Positions 9,154 through 17,975 of a stretch of DNA of 64,000 nucleotides are shown here, piece by piece. Each line of letters opens with the position of its first letter. The first letter of the stretch is position 1. This DNA comes from Muricoccus harenae (GTDB lineage Bacteria; Pseudomonadota; Alphaproteobacteria; Acetobacterales; Acetobacteraceae), in contig NZ_WWDL01000014.1 of the NCBI RefSeq assembly GCF_009848505.1, forward strand, positions 1 through 64,000, read 5' to 3'. A program made the translations under genes and the position numbers. Below the pieces are notes generated by a model. It worked only from the letters and a program-made list of their open reading frames with translations. It made no database searches and was not told the DNA's origin.

Positions 9154-10437
9154 TCAGGCGGCGGCCTTGAACAGGATCGAGGCGTTGGTGCCGCCGAAGC
9201 CGAAGGAGTTGGACAGCGCCACCTCGATCTTCCGCGGCTGCGCCTGGTTCGCCACCCGGTCGATGGGCGACGGATGGGTCGGCTCGTCCAGGTTCAGCGT
9301 CGGCGGCGCCACGGCGTCGCGGATCGCCAGCAGGGAGAAGATCGCCTCCACCGCGCCGGCCGCGCCAAGCAGATGCCCGATCGCCGACTTGGTCGAGGAC
9401 ATGGCGACATTCTTGGCATCGTCCTTGAACAGCCGCTCCACCGCCTCGAGCTCCAGATCGTCGCCGAGCGGCGTGCTGGTGCCATGGGCGTTGATGTACT
9501 GGATGTCGCCCGTGCCAATGCCGGCGGACTTCAGGCAGGCGGTCATGGCACGGAAGGCGCCCTCATGGCCCTCGGCCGGGGCAGTGATGTGATAGGCGTC
9601 ACCGGACATGCCGTAGCCGATCACCTCACCATAGATCTTCGCGCCGCGCTTCTTCGCATGCTCGTATTCTTCGAGCACCACGACGCCGGAGCCCTCGCCC
9701 ATGACGAAGCCGTCGCGGTCCTTGTCCCAGGGGCGGGACGCCTTGGCGGGCGTGTCGTTGAAGCCGGTGGACAGGGCGCGGGAGGCGGCGAAGCCCGCCA
9801 TGCCCAGCTCGCTCACCGCCGCCTCGGCGCCGCCGGCCACCATGACATCGGCATCGCCGAGCGCGATCAGCCGCGCGGCATCGCCCAGCGCATGCACGCC
9901 CGTGGCGCAGGCCGTCACCACCGAGTGGTTCGGCCCCTTGAAGCCATACTTGATGGAGACATGGCCCGAGGCGAGGTTGATCAGCGCCGAAGGGATGAAG
10001 AAGGGCGAAAGCCGGCGGTGCTTGCCTGCGGCGATCTGCAGGGAAGCCTCGTAGATCGTCTGGAGGCCGCCGATGCCAGAGCCGATCATCACGCCGGTGG
10101 CGTGGCGATCCTCCTCCGTCTCGGGCACCCAGCCGGAATCCTCGACCGCTTCCGTGGCCGCCACCAGCGCAAGCTGGATGAAGCGGTCCATCTTCTTCTG
10201 GTCCTTGATGGGGATCCACTCCCCAAGGTCCAGCCCGCCATCGGCCTTCGTGCCATTCGGTACGGTGCCGGCAATCTTGGCGGGCAGGTTCGAGACGTCG
10301 AAGGCCTGGATGGCGGTGATGCCGGACTCACCGGCTAGCATCTTCTTCCAGACATTCTCCACGCCGAGCCCCAGGGGGCAGGCGATGCCCATCCCGGTGA
10401 TGACGACGCGGCGCGGGGCCGTGAGCTGACCGAACAC
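9154..10437 (-). CDS. fabF: Beta-ketoacyl-ACP synthase II
   Basis: FabF condenses malonyl-ACP with acyl-ACP during fatty-acid elongation. From the GTG at 10437 the protein has 427 residues. The active-site Cys177 is in VVTACATG, and the two His are in NAHGTSTPLGD and SAIGHLLGAAGA. That GTG follows GGGAGGGAG at good spacing; the longer frame to 10500 lacks family similarity. It lies downstream of acpP in the fab operon. Confidence 0.96.
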   Translation of the reverse strand: MFGQLTAPRRVVITGMGIACPLGLGVENVWKKMLAGESGITAIQAFDVSNLPAKIAGTVPNGTKADGGLDLGEWIPIKDQKKMDRFIQLALVAATEAVEDSGWVPETEEDRHATGVMIGSGIGGLQTIYEASLQIAAGKHRRLSPFFIPSALINLASGHVSIKYGFKGPNHSVVTACATGVHALGDAARLIALGDADVMVAGGAEAAVSELGMAGFAASRALSTGFNDTPAKASRPWDKDRDGFVMGEGSGVVVLEEYEHAKKRGAKIYGEVIGYGMSGDAYHITAPAEGHEGAFRAMTACLKSAGIGTGDIQYINAHGTSTPLGDDLELEAVERLFKDDAKNVAMSSTKSAIGHLLGAAGAVEAIFSLLAIRDAVAPPTLNLDEPTHPSPIDRVANQAQPRKIEVALSNSFGFGGTNASILFKAAA

Positions 10438-10566
10438 TCTCGCTACTCCCTCCCGCGCCTGCCCCGCACTGGCGATACGGAGAGGACGGCTCCGGACCAC
10501 CCGAAACCGTCCTGCGCGTCATTAACGGACGGCGGGTCGGTCACGGACCGGCCCGCCTGCGGCCTC

Positions 10567-10806
10567 TCAGGCCGTCTTGTGCGCGTCGATATAGGTGATC
10601 GCGTCGCCGACGGTGGTGATCTTCTCCGCCGCGTCGTCCGGGATCTCCACGCCGAAAGCCTCCTCAAAGGCCATCACCAGTTCGACCGTGTCCAGGCTGT
10701 CGGCGCCCAGGTCGTCGATGAAGGAGGCCTCCGGGGTCACCTTGGCCTCCTCGACGCCGAGGTGCTCGACCACGATCTTCTTCACCTTCTCGGCGGTTTC
10801 GCTCAT
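10567..10806 (-). CDS. acpP: Acyl carrier protein
   Basis: A 79-residue acidic carrier protein. Ser37 in [13 protein letters not shown] carries the phosphopantetheine arm that tethers growing acyl chains. AGGAGAG precedes the ATG, and a small GGCGGT/ACCGCC hairpin lies directly upstream of it. A 232-bp spacer separates it from fabG, enough for its own promoter, as is common for this highly expressed gene. Confidence 0.98.
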   Translation of the reverse strand: MSETAEKVKKIVVEHLGVEEAKVTPEASFIDDLGADSLDTVELVMAFEEAFGVEIPDDAAEKITTVGDAITYIDAHKTA

Positions 10807-11038
10807 CGCGCTTGCTCTCTCCTGATGGCGGTTGACCGCCGAAAACCATCTCTATGACGCTGGGCACGCATCATCGCACCAGACCCGAGCGCAGGGCGCG
10901 GGCCTTAGCACGGCTGTTTCTCCTGGCCTAGACCGACACGGCCCAGACGAGAGGACATGCCCAGAAGGATGGGCCCCGTGCAACACAGATCAAGGACCCG
11001 CTCCTTCGCCTTGGCTCACCGCCCCTGCTTCGGCGGCC

Positions 11039-11776
11039 TCAGATCATTGCCATGCCGCCGTTGACGTGCAGGGTCACGCCCGTCACCCAGGCCGCCTCGT
11101 CCGACGCCAAGTACGCGACCGCGGCTGCGATATCCTCCGAGGCGCCCATCCGACCCATCGGGATGCGACCCATCAGCGCCGTCTTCTGCGCGTCGTTCAG
11201 CGCATCGGTCATGGCCGTCTTGACGAAGCCGGGCGCCACCACGTTCACCGTCACGCCGCGAGGCGCGACCTCCTGGGCCAGCGCCTTGCTCATCCCGATC
11301 AGCCCCGCCTTGGCCGCGGCATAGTTCGCTTGCCCCGGATTGCCGGTGACGCCGACGATGGAGGCGATCGAGACGATCCGACCGCTGCGGCGCTTCATCA
11401 TCCCGCGCAGGCTGGCCCGGGCCAGACGGAAGGGGGCGGTCAGGTCCACCTCGATCACGTCGGACCAGTCCTTGTCGCCCATGCGCAGCGCCAGCCCGTC
11501 CCGTGTCAGCCCGGCATTGTTTACCAGGATGTCCAGTGCCCCGAACTCGGCCTCCACCTTCTCCACCAGCATGGCGGGGGCGGCGGGGTCGGACAGGTCC
11601 GCCGGGGCCACGAAGGCGCGCTCCCCCAGCTCGGCGGCCAGGGACTGCAGCTCCGCCTCGCGCCGGCCGGTCAGGGCCACCTTCGCCCCCTGGCCATGCA
11701 TCGCCCGGGCGATGGCCGCGCCAATCCCCCCCGTGGCTCCGGTGACGAGGGCGGTCTTCCCGGTCAGGTCGAACAT
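11039..11776 (-). CDS. fabG: 3-oxoacyl-ACP reductase
   Basis: FabG reduces 3-oxoacyl-ACP with NADPH in the elongation cycle. The 245-residue SDR has TGATGGIGAAIA near residues 12-23, NNAG in the NAG motif, Ser in SIASIVG, and Tyr/Lys in YAAAKAG. Its start overlaps the upstream GNAT gene by 13 bases. Length and motifs match genuine FabG rather than a general SDR, and the fab operon context confirms it. Confidence 0.96.
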   Translation of the reverse strand: MFDLTGKTALVTGATGGIGAAIARAMHGQGAKVALTGRREAELQSLAAELGERAFVAPADLSDPAAPAMLVEKVEAEFGALDILVNNAGLTRDGLALRMGDKDWSDVIEVDLTAPFRLARASLRGMMKRRSGRIVSIASIVGVTGNPGQANYAAAKAGLIGMSKALAQEVAPRGVTVNVVAPGFVKTAMTDALNDAQKTALMGRIPMGRMGASEDIAAAVAYLASDEAAWVTGVTLHVNGGMAMI

Positions 11777-12234
11777 GCGGATACCTCCAGCGGCGCGCCG
11801 TCGAGGCGCTTAGCAAGCGTGAATCGGGTGTGGCCCGGCGGGAAGTCGCGCAGCGTCCCCACCACGGAATAGCCCAGCCGGGCGTAGAAGCCGGGGGCCT
11901 GGAAGGACATGGTCTCCAGCCGTACCCCGATGCAGCCCCGCTCCGCCGCCTCGCGCTCGGCCATGGCGAGGATCTCCCGCCCCAGCCCGGCGCGGCGATG
12001 CGCCTCGGGGATATGGAACAGTTCCACATAGAGCCAGCCGGCATAGCTGCGGCCGATCAGCCCGCCCAGCGGCGCGCCCGCCTCGTCCCGCAGCACCACC
12101 CGCAACGGGCGGGAGTCAAAGGAGCCGGGGCCGGAGTGCAGCTCGTTATAGGCACGCAGCCCCGACCAGACCGCCTCCTGCGCCTCGGGATCGGCGGCTT
12201 CCTCAAGGGTGATACGGGTCACGGCGGCGGTCAC
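11764..12234 (-). CDS. GNAT family N-acetyltransferase
   Basis: A 156-residue acetyltransferase of the GNAT fold. The acetyl-CoA-binding motif A is HRRAGLGREIL near residues 79-89, and the C-terminal block is APGFYARLGYSVVG. The acceptor substrate is unknown. It is inserted between fabD and fabG and overlaps both (4 and 13 bases), so it is translated with the fatty-acid genes. Its role there is unclear. Confidence 0.85.
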   Translation of the reverse strand: MTAAVTRITLEEAADPEAQEAVWSGLRAYNELHSGPGSFDSRPLRVVLRDEAGAPLGGLIGRSYAGWLYVELFHIPEAHRRAGLGREILAMAEREAAERGCIGVRLETMSFQAPGFYARLGYSVVGTLRDFPPGHTRFTLAKRLDGAPLEVSACST

Positions 12235-13190
12235 AGAGCCTTCAGCACCGCCTCAATTTCGGCCGGCGTGCCGCAGGCCCTGGCGCTCGCATCCGGCGCG
12301 TTGCGCTTCATCAGCCCGGTCAGCACCTTGCCGGAGCCCACCTCCAGGAAGGTGTCGCAGCCCATCGCGACCATGGCGGACACGCATTCGCGCCAGCGCA
12401 CTGTGCCGGTCACCTGGCGCACCAGAAGGTCGCGGATCATGTCGGGATCGGTGGCCTTGGCCGCCGTCACATTCGCCACCAGCGGCACGACCGGAGCCTT
12501 GGGCGGGTCGCGGTCCAGCGCCTCACCCATCGCATCCGCGGCGGGTGCCATTAGAGGGGAGTGGAAGGGCGCCGAAACCGGCAGCAGCATGGCCCGGCGG
12601 ATGCCCTCGGCCTTGGCGAGTTCCACCGCCCGCTCCACCGCCGCCTTGTGGCCGGAAATCACCACCTGCCCGCCGCCATTGTCATTCGCGGCCTCGACCA
12701 CCTGGGTCTCCCCCGTGACAGGATCAGTGGCGGCGCGCTCGCAAATCCCGCGGACCTGCTCCATCTCGGCGCCCAGCAGGGCCGCCATGGCGCCAATGCC
12801 GGCCGGCACCGCCTTCTGCATCGCATCCCCGCGCAGCCGCAGCAGCCGGGCCGCTTGCGGCACGTCGAAGGCCTGCGCGGCAGCCAGGGCGCTGTACTCG
12901 CCGAGCGAATGCCCGGCCACCAGCGCCACCTTGGACTTGAGGTCGAAGCCCCCCTCGGTCTCCAGCACCCGCAGCACGGCGAGGGAGACGGCCATCAGCG
13001 CCGGCTGGGCATTGGCGGTGAGGGTCAGCTCCTCGGCCGGCCCCTCGAACATCAGGCGGGAGAGATGCTGCTTCAGCGTCTCGTCCACTGCCTCGAACAC
13101 CTCACGCGCGGCGGGAAAGGCGGTAGCGAGGTCGCGGCCCATGCCGACGGCCTGGCTCCCCTGGCCTGGAAAGACGAGCGCAAGGGCCAT
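12231..13190 (-). CDS. fabD: Malonyl-CoA-ACP transacylase
   Basis: FabD moves malonyl groups from CoA to ACP. The 319-residue protein has the N-terminal FPGQGSQ, nucleophile Ser95 in GHSLGEYSA, and the second catalytic His in PVSAPFHSPLM. It is the first gene of the fab operon. A strong hairpin separates it from the small secreted-protein gene upstream. Confidence 0.97.
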   Translation of the reverse strand: MALALVFPGQGSQAVGMGRDLATAFPAAREVFEAVDETLKQHLSRLMFEGPAEELTLTANAQPALMAVSLAVLRVLETEGGFDLKSKVALVAGHSLGEYSALAAAQAFDVPQAARLLRLRGDAMQKAVPAGIGAMAALLGAEMEQVRGICERAATDPVTGETQVVEAANDNGGGQVVISGHKAAVERAVELAKAEGIRRAMLLPVSAPFHSPLMAPAADAMGEALDRDPPKAPVVPLVANVTAAKATDPDMIRDLLVRQVTGTVRWRECVSAMVAMGCDTFLEVGSGKVLTGLMKRNAPDASARACGTPAEIEAVLKAL

Positions 13191-13224
13191 AATGACGCGT
13201 TTCCTGCCTGTTGACCGAAGGGGG

Positions 13225-13261
13225 CACCGCTACCCCGCGGTGGCGCGGCGGGGTAGCGGTG
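13225..13261 (-). terminator. Strong hairpin between the secreted-protein gene and fabD
   Basis: A perfect 14-bp inverted repeat (CACCGCTACCCCGC and its complement) with a nine-base loop starts about 27 bases after the stop of the small secreted-protein gene. It lacks a T-run on the minus strand. It probably insulates fabD from upstream transcription. Confidence 0.55.
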
Positions 13262-13288
13262 GCGTCACCGAACTGTCAACCGGAGGCG

Positions 13289-13561
13289 TTAGTAGCCGCG
13301 GCGCGGCGGGCCCACCCACACCCGTCGGCACTGCTGGCGCTCCACCCTGACGGGGCGGCCACGCCGGTCGCGGCGATGCACCACCACCGGACGGCAGCGC
13401 TGCACCCAGCGCACCTCCTGCAACATGTCCGCCTGGCTGCCGAGGGTCGCCACCCCCAGCATTGGCGCGGCTGAGGCCGGCGCCGCCTGGGCTGGCGCGG
13501 AGAGACCACCCATGCCGGCCACCAAGCCGGCGATCAGCGCGAAACGCGAAAGCCAAGACAT
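13289..13561 (-). CDS. Small secreted hypothetical protein
   Basis: A 90-residue protein with a clear signal peptide (MSWLSRFALIAGLVAGMGG..., likely cut after AQA near residue 27). The mature part is short and Arg-rich, with two Cys in QRCRPVVV and QQCRRVWVG that could form a disulfide. I recognise no family. AAGGGAAG precedes the ATG; the longer frame to 13825 runs into the next gene's promoter region. It is divergent from the siderophore receptor, so joint iron control is possible but unproven. Confidence 0.65.
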   Translation of the reverse strand: MSWLSRFALIAGLVAGMGGLSAPAQAAPASAAPMLGVATLGSQADMLQEVRWVQRCRPVVVHRRDRRGRPVRVERQQCRRVWVGPPRRGY

Positions 13562-13738
13562 TAGGGACTTCCCTTCCTCTTCCTCCGGCCAAGCCGGGAC
13601 AGGTACTCGTCTGGACGCCCAGCGAGGCCGCGTAGCGGCAGGAACAAGGCAAACCAGGGCAGCAAGTTGCCGACCCGCAACGCCGTGACTCCTTCGGTAA
13701 CCGCGAATCACACGCATTCTTGACGCGACTCCAGCCCC

Positions 13739-13761
13739 GCAATTAAGAGCGACTCTCATTA
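13739..13761. promoter_or_regulatory. Candidate Fur/iron-box-like site
   Basis: The sequence TTAAGAGCGACTCTCATTAG contains AGAG-N3-CTCT flanked by TAA/TTA and lies in an AT-richer patch 28 bp before the siderophore-receptor ATG. Fur-family control of such receptors is general. The match to any consensus is partial. Confidence 0.3.
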
Positions 13762-13788
13762 GCAGTATCAGTGGGGGATTACCGGACA

Positions 13789-16053
13789 ATGAGTCGCGCA
13801 ACCAACCGGAGCCTGTCGGCGCCAAATACGGCGCTGGTCGCTGGCCTGAGCCTCGGTGCCGCCATGGCCGGCGGAATGGCCTTCGCGCCGATGTCCCTCG
13901 CGCAGACCGCCGATACCGCCGCCCCGGTCGTCGTGCCAGAAGTGTCGGTCACCGGCGCGCGCCCGGCCAACCAGCTCCGGGCCCCCACCGGCAACACCCG
14001 CCTTCCCGGCTCCATCCAGGACACGCCGCAGACCATCAACGTCGTGCCGCAGGAGGTACTGCGGGAACAGAATGTTACAACCCTTGAGCAGGCCCTGCGC
14101 AACGTCCCCGGCATCACCTCCACCATCGGCGAGGGCAATGGCGGCGTCACCGGCGACCAGTTCCGCATCCGTGGCTTCTCCTCGCAGAACGACGTGTTGG
14201 TCGATGGCCTGCGCGACTTCGGCTCCTATGTGCGCGACGCCTTCACCTATGAGGACGTGCAGGTGCTGAAGGGCGCCTCCGGCTTCGCCATCGGCACGAG
14301 CGCCATCGGCGGCGGCATCAACATCAACAGCCGCATGCCCAGCCTCGAGAACCGCTACTCCGCCGTCGCCACCGGCGGCATGGGCCCCTTCGCCCGCTTC
14401 ACCGCCGACATCAACCAGCGCATCAGCGAGACCATCGCCATGCGCCTGAACGTCATGGGCCAGAGCAGCAGCCTGGTGGACCGCGACGACCAGGACACGC
14501 GCCGCTGGGGCGTCGCCCCCTCCATCACCTTCGGCCTCGGCACCCCCACCACCTTCTCTGTGGAATACCTGCATTACGAGGACCGGCACACGGTCGATAG
14601 CGGCATGCCGATCGTCTATAGCGGCCTGGGAGCCATCGGCCGCCCCGCCTCGGAACATGGCGTGCGCCGCTCGAACTTCTACGGCATCGAGAACGACCGC
14701 GACGAAACCACGGTGGACCGGCTGACGGCGCGCTTCGCGCATAGCTTCGGCAACGGGCTGACCATCAACAACGACACCCGCCTGATGCGCGTGGACCGCG
14801 ACACCGCGCTGACCGCCGCCACCTGCGGTACCGGCGCCACGCGCACCGCCTATCTCGCCTCCTGCTCCGGCCAGTTGTTCCGCGGCCTGAACCCGACCCT
14901 GGCCTATGGCGGCGGCAGCAACGCGCCCTACAACCAGGTGAACGAGGCGATCCAGAACATCACCACCGGCACCGCCCGCTTCACCACCGGTCCGCTGCGC
15001 CACGAGCTGACGGCCGGCATCGACATCGCCCATGAGACGGTGGACCGCACCGCCTCCCCCTACTTGCCTACCCGCCCGACCGTGAACCTTCTCACGCCGG
15101 AGACCAACAACGCGCTGCTGCTCGGCACCGGCGCCGCCAATAACCGGCGCCAGACGGAATCGACCAATCTCGGCCTGTTCCTGAACGAGCGCCTGTGGCT
15201 GACGCAGCAGCTCTCGGTCTTCGGCGGCTTCCGCTGGACGAAGTTCAACCTGGATTACGAGGCGGGCACGCCCGGCTCCGCCCCCAGCCAGAACTTCAAC
15301 ATCAGCGACAACTTCTGGGATCCCCGCGCTGGCGTGATCTTCGAGCCGGCGCCAAACCAGACCTTCTACTACTCCTACTCCACCTCGACGACGCCGCCGG
15401 GGACCTTCTTCACGACCTTCCCCGCCTCGGCCGCCAACTTCAACAGCGGCTTCGAGCCGGAGCGGAACACCAACCACGAGATCGGCGCCAAGATCGGCCT
15501 GTTCGACAACCGCCTCGGCCTCACCGCCGCGCTGTTCCAGGCCGAGAAGGGCAATGCCTTCGTGCAGGATCCGGACGACCCCACCTCGGTGGTGCAGTCG
15601 GGCGACCGCCAGCGCATCCGCGGCGTGGAGGTCGGCGTGACCGGCCGCATCACGCCGGAATGGAACATCAACGCCGCCTACACCTATCTCGACAGCAAGA
15701 CGACGGAATCCTCCACCGCTGCCAATGTCGGCCGGCGCCTGCAATACGTGCCGGAGCACGCGGCTTCCCTCTGGACCACCTACGACATCGCGCGTGACAC
15801 GCCGTACAATGTCACGCTCGGCGCCGGCATCACCTGGCGCAGCCAGGTCTTCCTGAATGCCGACAACACCGCCGAGGTCCCGGCCAATTTCAGCTTCGAT
15901 GCGATGATCCAGCACCGGCTCAATGACAAGCTGACTGTCCGGGTGAACGGCTACAACCTGACCGACCGCACGAACTACGAAGCCCTGTTCAGCAACCGCG
16001 CGGTGGTGTCCGCCGGCCGCACCGTGCTTGTCTCCCTGGCCGCCGACTTCTGA
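13789..16053 (+). CDS. TonB-dependent siderophore receptor
   Basis: An outer-membrane receptor of 754 residues that would import ferric siderophores using TonB energy. Residues 1-38 are a signal peptide ending SLAQ. VPEVSVTGAR follows as a TonB-box-like stretch, then the plug domain (TPQTINVVPQEVL, FRIRGFSSQNDVLVDGLRD), then a 22-strand-type barrel ending in Phe (LVSLAADF). A GTG at 13771 is possible, but the ATG gives a normal signal peptide. The following dioxygenase gene suggests a Fiu-type catecholate receptor. Confidence 0.93.
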   Translation: MSRATNRSLSAPNTALVAGLSLGAAMAGGMAFAPMSLAQTADTAAPVVVPEVSVTGARPANQLRAPTGNTRLPGSIQDTPQTINVVPQEVLREQNVTTLEQALRNVPGITSTIGEGNGGVTGDQFRIRGFSSQNDVLVDGLRDFGSYVRDAFTYEDVQVLKGASGFAIGTSAIGGGININSRMPSLENRYSAVATGGMGPFARFTADINQRISETIAMRLNVMGQSSSLVDRDDQDTRRWGVAPSITFGLGTPTTFSVEYLHYEDRHTVDSGMPIVYSGLGAIGRPASEHGVRRSNFYGIENDRDETTVDRLTARFAHSFGNGLTINNDTRLMRVDRDTALTAATCGTGATRTAYLASCSGQLFRGLNPTLAYGGGSNAPYNQVNEAIQNITTGTARFTTGPLRHELTAGIDIAHETVDRTASPYLPTRPTVNLLTPETNNALLLGTGAANNRRQTESTNLGLFLNERLWLTQQLSVFGGFRWTKFNLDYEAGTPGSAPSQNFNISDNFWDPRAGVIFEPAPNQTFYYSYSTSTTPPGTFFTTFPASAANFNSGFEPERNTNHEIGAKIGLFDNRLGLTAALFQAEKGNAFVQDPDDPTSVVQSGDRQRIRGVEVGVTGRITPEWNINAAYTYLDSKTTESSTAANVGRRLQYVPEHAASLWTTYDIARDTPYNVTLGAGITWRSQVFLNADNTAEVPANFSFDAMIQHRLNDKLTVRVNGYNLTDRTNYEALFSNRAVVSAGRTVLVSLAADF

Positions 16054-16098
16054 CGGCCTGACTTCCTTGGGGCGCGCGAGCCGCGCCCCGGCCTGACG

Positions 16099-16147
16099 GC
16101 GGGCGGCGGGGATGGCAGGATGCCACCCCGCCGCCCGCATCTTTTTG
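16099..16147 (+). terminator. Rho-independent terminator after the siderophore receptor
   Basis: A 13-bp perfect GC stem (GCGGGCGGCGGGG and its complement), continued by an inner TGGCA/TGCCA stem, is followed by ATCTTTTTG. This is the best intrinsic terminator in the window. It ends only ~18 bases before the PiuC-type gene, so it separates or attenuates the two genes. Confidence 0.85.
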
Positions 16148-16164
16148 CACTCCGGAGCGCCCCG

Positions 16165-16848
16165 ATGCTCGTTCGCATCCCCCAGGTCCTGACGCCCACC
16201 GAAGTCGCCTATTGCCGCGAGCGGCTGGAAGCCGCGGCATGGGTGGACGGCAAGTCCACCGCCGGCGAGCAATCCGCCAAGGCGAAGTTCAACCTCCAGG
16301 TCCCCGTGGATTCACCCGAAGGCAAGGAACTGGGCGACCTCGTCCTGCTCGCCCTGGGCCGCAACGCGATCTTCGCTACCGCCGCCCTGCCGCTGCGCGT
16401 GTTGCCGCCCATGTTCAACCGCTACGACGTGGGCATGACCTTCCAGGCACATGTCGACAACGCCATCCGCGCCGTCCCCGGCACCGGCCAGCGTATCCGG
16501 GCCGATGTCTCCTCGACCCTCTTCCTCACCCCGCCGGGCGAGTATGACGGCGGCGAGCTGGTGGTGCAGGACACCTATGGCACGCAGGAGGTGAAGCTCG
16601 ATGCGGGGGACATGGTGGTCTATCCCTCCACCAGCCTGCACCACGTCAATCCGGTTACCCGCGGCAGCCGCTGGGGGTCCTTCTTCTGGACCCAGTCCAT
16701 GGTGAAGGACGACGCCCAGCGCCAGTTCCTCTACGACATGGACATGGGAATCATCGCCCTGCGCCAGGATCTGCCGGATGACCATCCCGGCGTGCTGGCC
16801 ATGACCTCGGGCTACCACAACCTGCTGCGGCGCTGGGTGGAGATTTGA
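16165..16848 (+). CDS. Fe(II)/2-oxoglutarate-dependent dioxygenase, PiuC/YbiX family
   Basis: A PKHD-type hydroxylase of 227 residues. Iron ligands are His96 and Asp98 in [10 protein letters not shown] and a distal His near 159 in TSLHHVNPV; the 2-oxoglutarate Arg is in the following RGSRWG. Family members sit beside catecholate siderophore receptors (Fiu/YbiX, PiuA/PiuC) and are thought to help use the imported siderophore. The ATG at 16165 follows CGGAG; an upstream extension would run into the terminator. Confidence 0.92.
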   Translation: MLVRIPQVLTPTEVAYCRERLEAAAWVDGKSTAGEQSAKAKFNLQVPVDSPEGKELGDLVLLALGRNAIFATAALPLRVLPPMFNRYDVGMTFQAHVDNAIRAVPGTGQRIRADVSSTLFLTPPGEYDGGELVVQDTYGTQEVKLDAGDMVVYPSTSLHHVNPVTRGSRWGSFFWTQSMVKDDAQRQFLYDMDMGIIALRQDLPDDHPGVLAMTSGYHNLLRRWVEI

Positions 16849-16864
16849 AGCACGAGCTGCCTGT

Positions 16865-17686
16865 TCAGGCGGTTCCCTGCACCGCCCAGGCCCGGGCCGA
16901 GAGGTGGATGCTGCCGTCGGGCTCCGCCGGCAGCAAGGCACGAAGCCTCTCCCGCAGTGCCGCGCGGCGGTCCTCGGCAAGCGACATGCAATAGGCCGGC
17001 GCGGGCGCCTGGCCGCCCAGGAATGGCGCCCAATAGTCATCGAAGTCGCGGAACACCGTCGGCACCTCGATCGCCGACACCTCCACCTTGCGCAGCCCGG
17101 CCTCCTCGAACAGCACGCGCAGCGGGTCCGGTCGACAAAGCTGGAAGCGCAGCGCCTCGTCCTTGCCGCCTGCCCCTGCAGGGTCCAGCGCGGCGGCCGC
17201 GTCCCAGAAGCAACGCATCATCTGCATGCCTTGGGCATAGTCCCAGACATAGGCTGCCACCTTGGCACCTTTGCGGGCGGCGCGCCGCATTTCCGCTGCG
17301 GCCCTCGCCTGATCCGGCACGAAGTTCAGCACCAGGCCGCTGACCACGGCGTGGAAAACCGCGTCGCCGACCGGCAGCGCCTGGGCATCGCCCCGGACGA
17401 ACTCGGTTTGCCCGTCCGTCAGGCGGCGGGCGTAGGTCAGGAAGCCCTCCGACGGGTCCACCCCCAGGACGAAGGCCGGGGCATAGCGGCCGGCGATCGC
17501 GGCGCTGAGCGCACCGGTGCCGCAACCGACATCGAGCCAGCGCGCGCCAGCCGGCACGCCGAGCCGGCTCAGGAACTCCACCGCGACAAGGCGGCTCCAG
17601 CGCCCGACATAGGGCTCGTAGACCTCGCCGGCCGCCCACATCCTGCCCTGGCCGCTTCCCGGCCCGGACTCGCTTCCGGTCGCCAT
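16865..17686 (-). CDS. Class I SAM-dependent methyltransferase
   Basis: A 273-residue methyltransferase with the SAM-binding LDVGCGTGALSAAIAG at about 51-66, DPSEGFL following, and RGDAQALPV further on. The fold matches Methyltransf_11/25 proteins acting on small molecules or lipids; the substrate is unknown. I choose the ATG at 17686, which has GGGGAGG upstream; the open frame continues far upstream without similarity. It converges on the PiuC-type gene with a 16-bp gap. Confidence 0.85.
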   Translation of the reverse strand: MATGSESGPGSGQGRMWAAGEVYEPYVGRWSRLVAVEFLSRLGVPAGARWLDVGCGTGALSAAIAGRYAPAFVLGVDPSEGFLTYARRLTDGQTEFVRGDAQALPVGDAVFHAVVSGLVLNFVPDQARAAAEMRRAARKGAKVAAYVWDYAQGMQMMRCFWDAAAALDPAGAGGKDEALRFQLCRPDPLRVLFEEAGLRKVEVSAIEVPTVFRDFDDYWAPFLGGQAPAPAYCMSLAEDRRAALRERLRALLPAEPDGSIHLSARAWAVQGTA

Positions 17687-17846
17687 CCGCGCCTCCCCGG
17701 ACCCGCATGGGCCGTGGTGCCCCTGATTAGCACAGGCGGATGGGGCGGCGGCAGAGGATATGGCACGGGGGGAACGCCAGGGCCCGCCCCAGCCCGAAGC
17801 CGGCCGCCGCGCCGGGAGGAGGTGGCATCGCGTTCCAAGCAATGGC

Positions 17847-17875
17847 TTGCTCCCTCCCCCACGATCCCTTATACG
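17847..17875 (+). promoter_or_regulatory. Predicted rpsF operon promoter
   Basis: TTGCTC, 17 bases, then TATACG, about 100 bases upstream of rpsF. The resulting ~95-nt leader is GC-rich and could fold. Many bacteria carry an S6:S18-binding autoregulatory RNA here; I could not confirm its signature. Confidence 0.55.
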
Positions 17876-17975
17876 CCCCCGCCACCCTGCCGGGCGCGAG
17901 GCATCGCGCGCGGCTATGCCCATTCCGCCATCGCATCCCGCGCCGGCCCGGGCTGAGACATCCGAAGGGATAAAG

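Noticed and set aside
13768-16272. Very long antisense open frame (834 codons) opposite the siderophore receptor
   Set aside because: It is a shadow of codon bias in GC-rich DNA: the opposite strand encodes a full TonB receptor, and the antisense product has no domain, only Gly/Ala/Val-rich low-complexity sequence.
17876-17975. S6:S18-binding leader RNA before rpsF
   Set aside because: The leader is long enough and GC-rich, but I could not identify the conserved bulge and hairpin by eye; a covariance-model search would decide.
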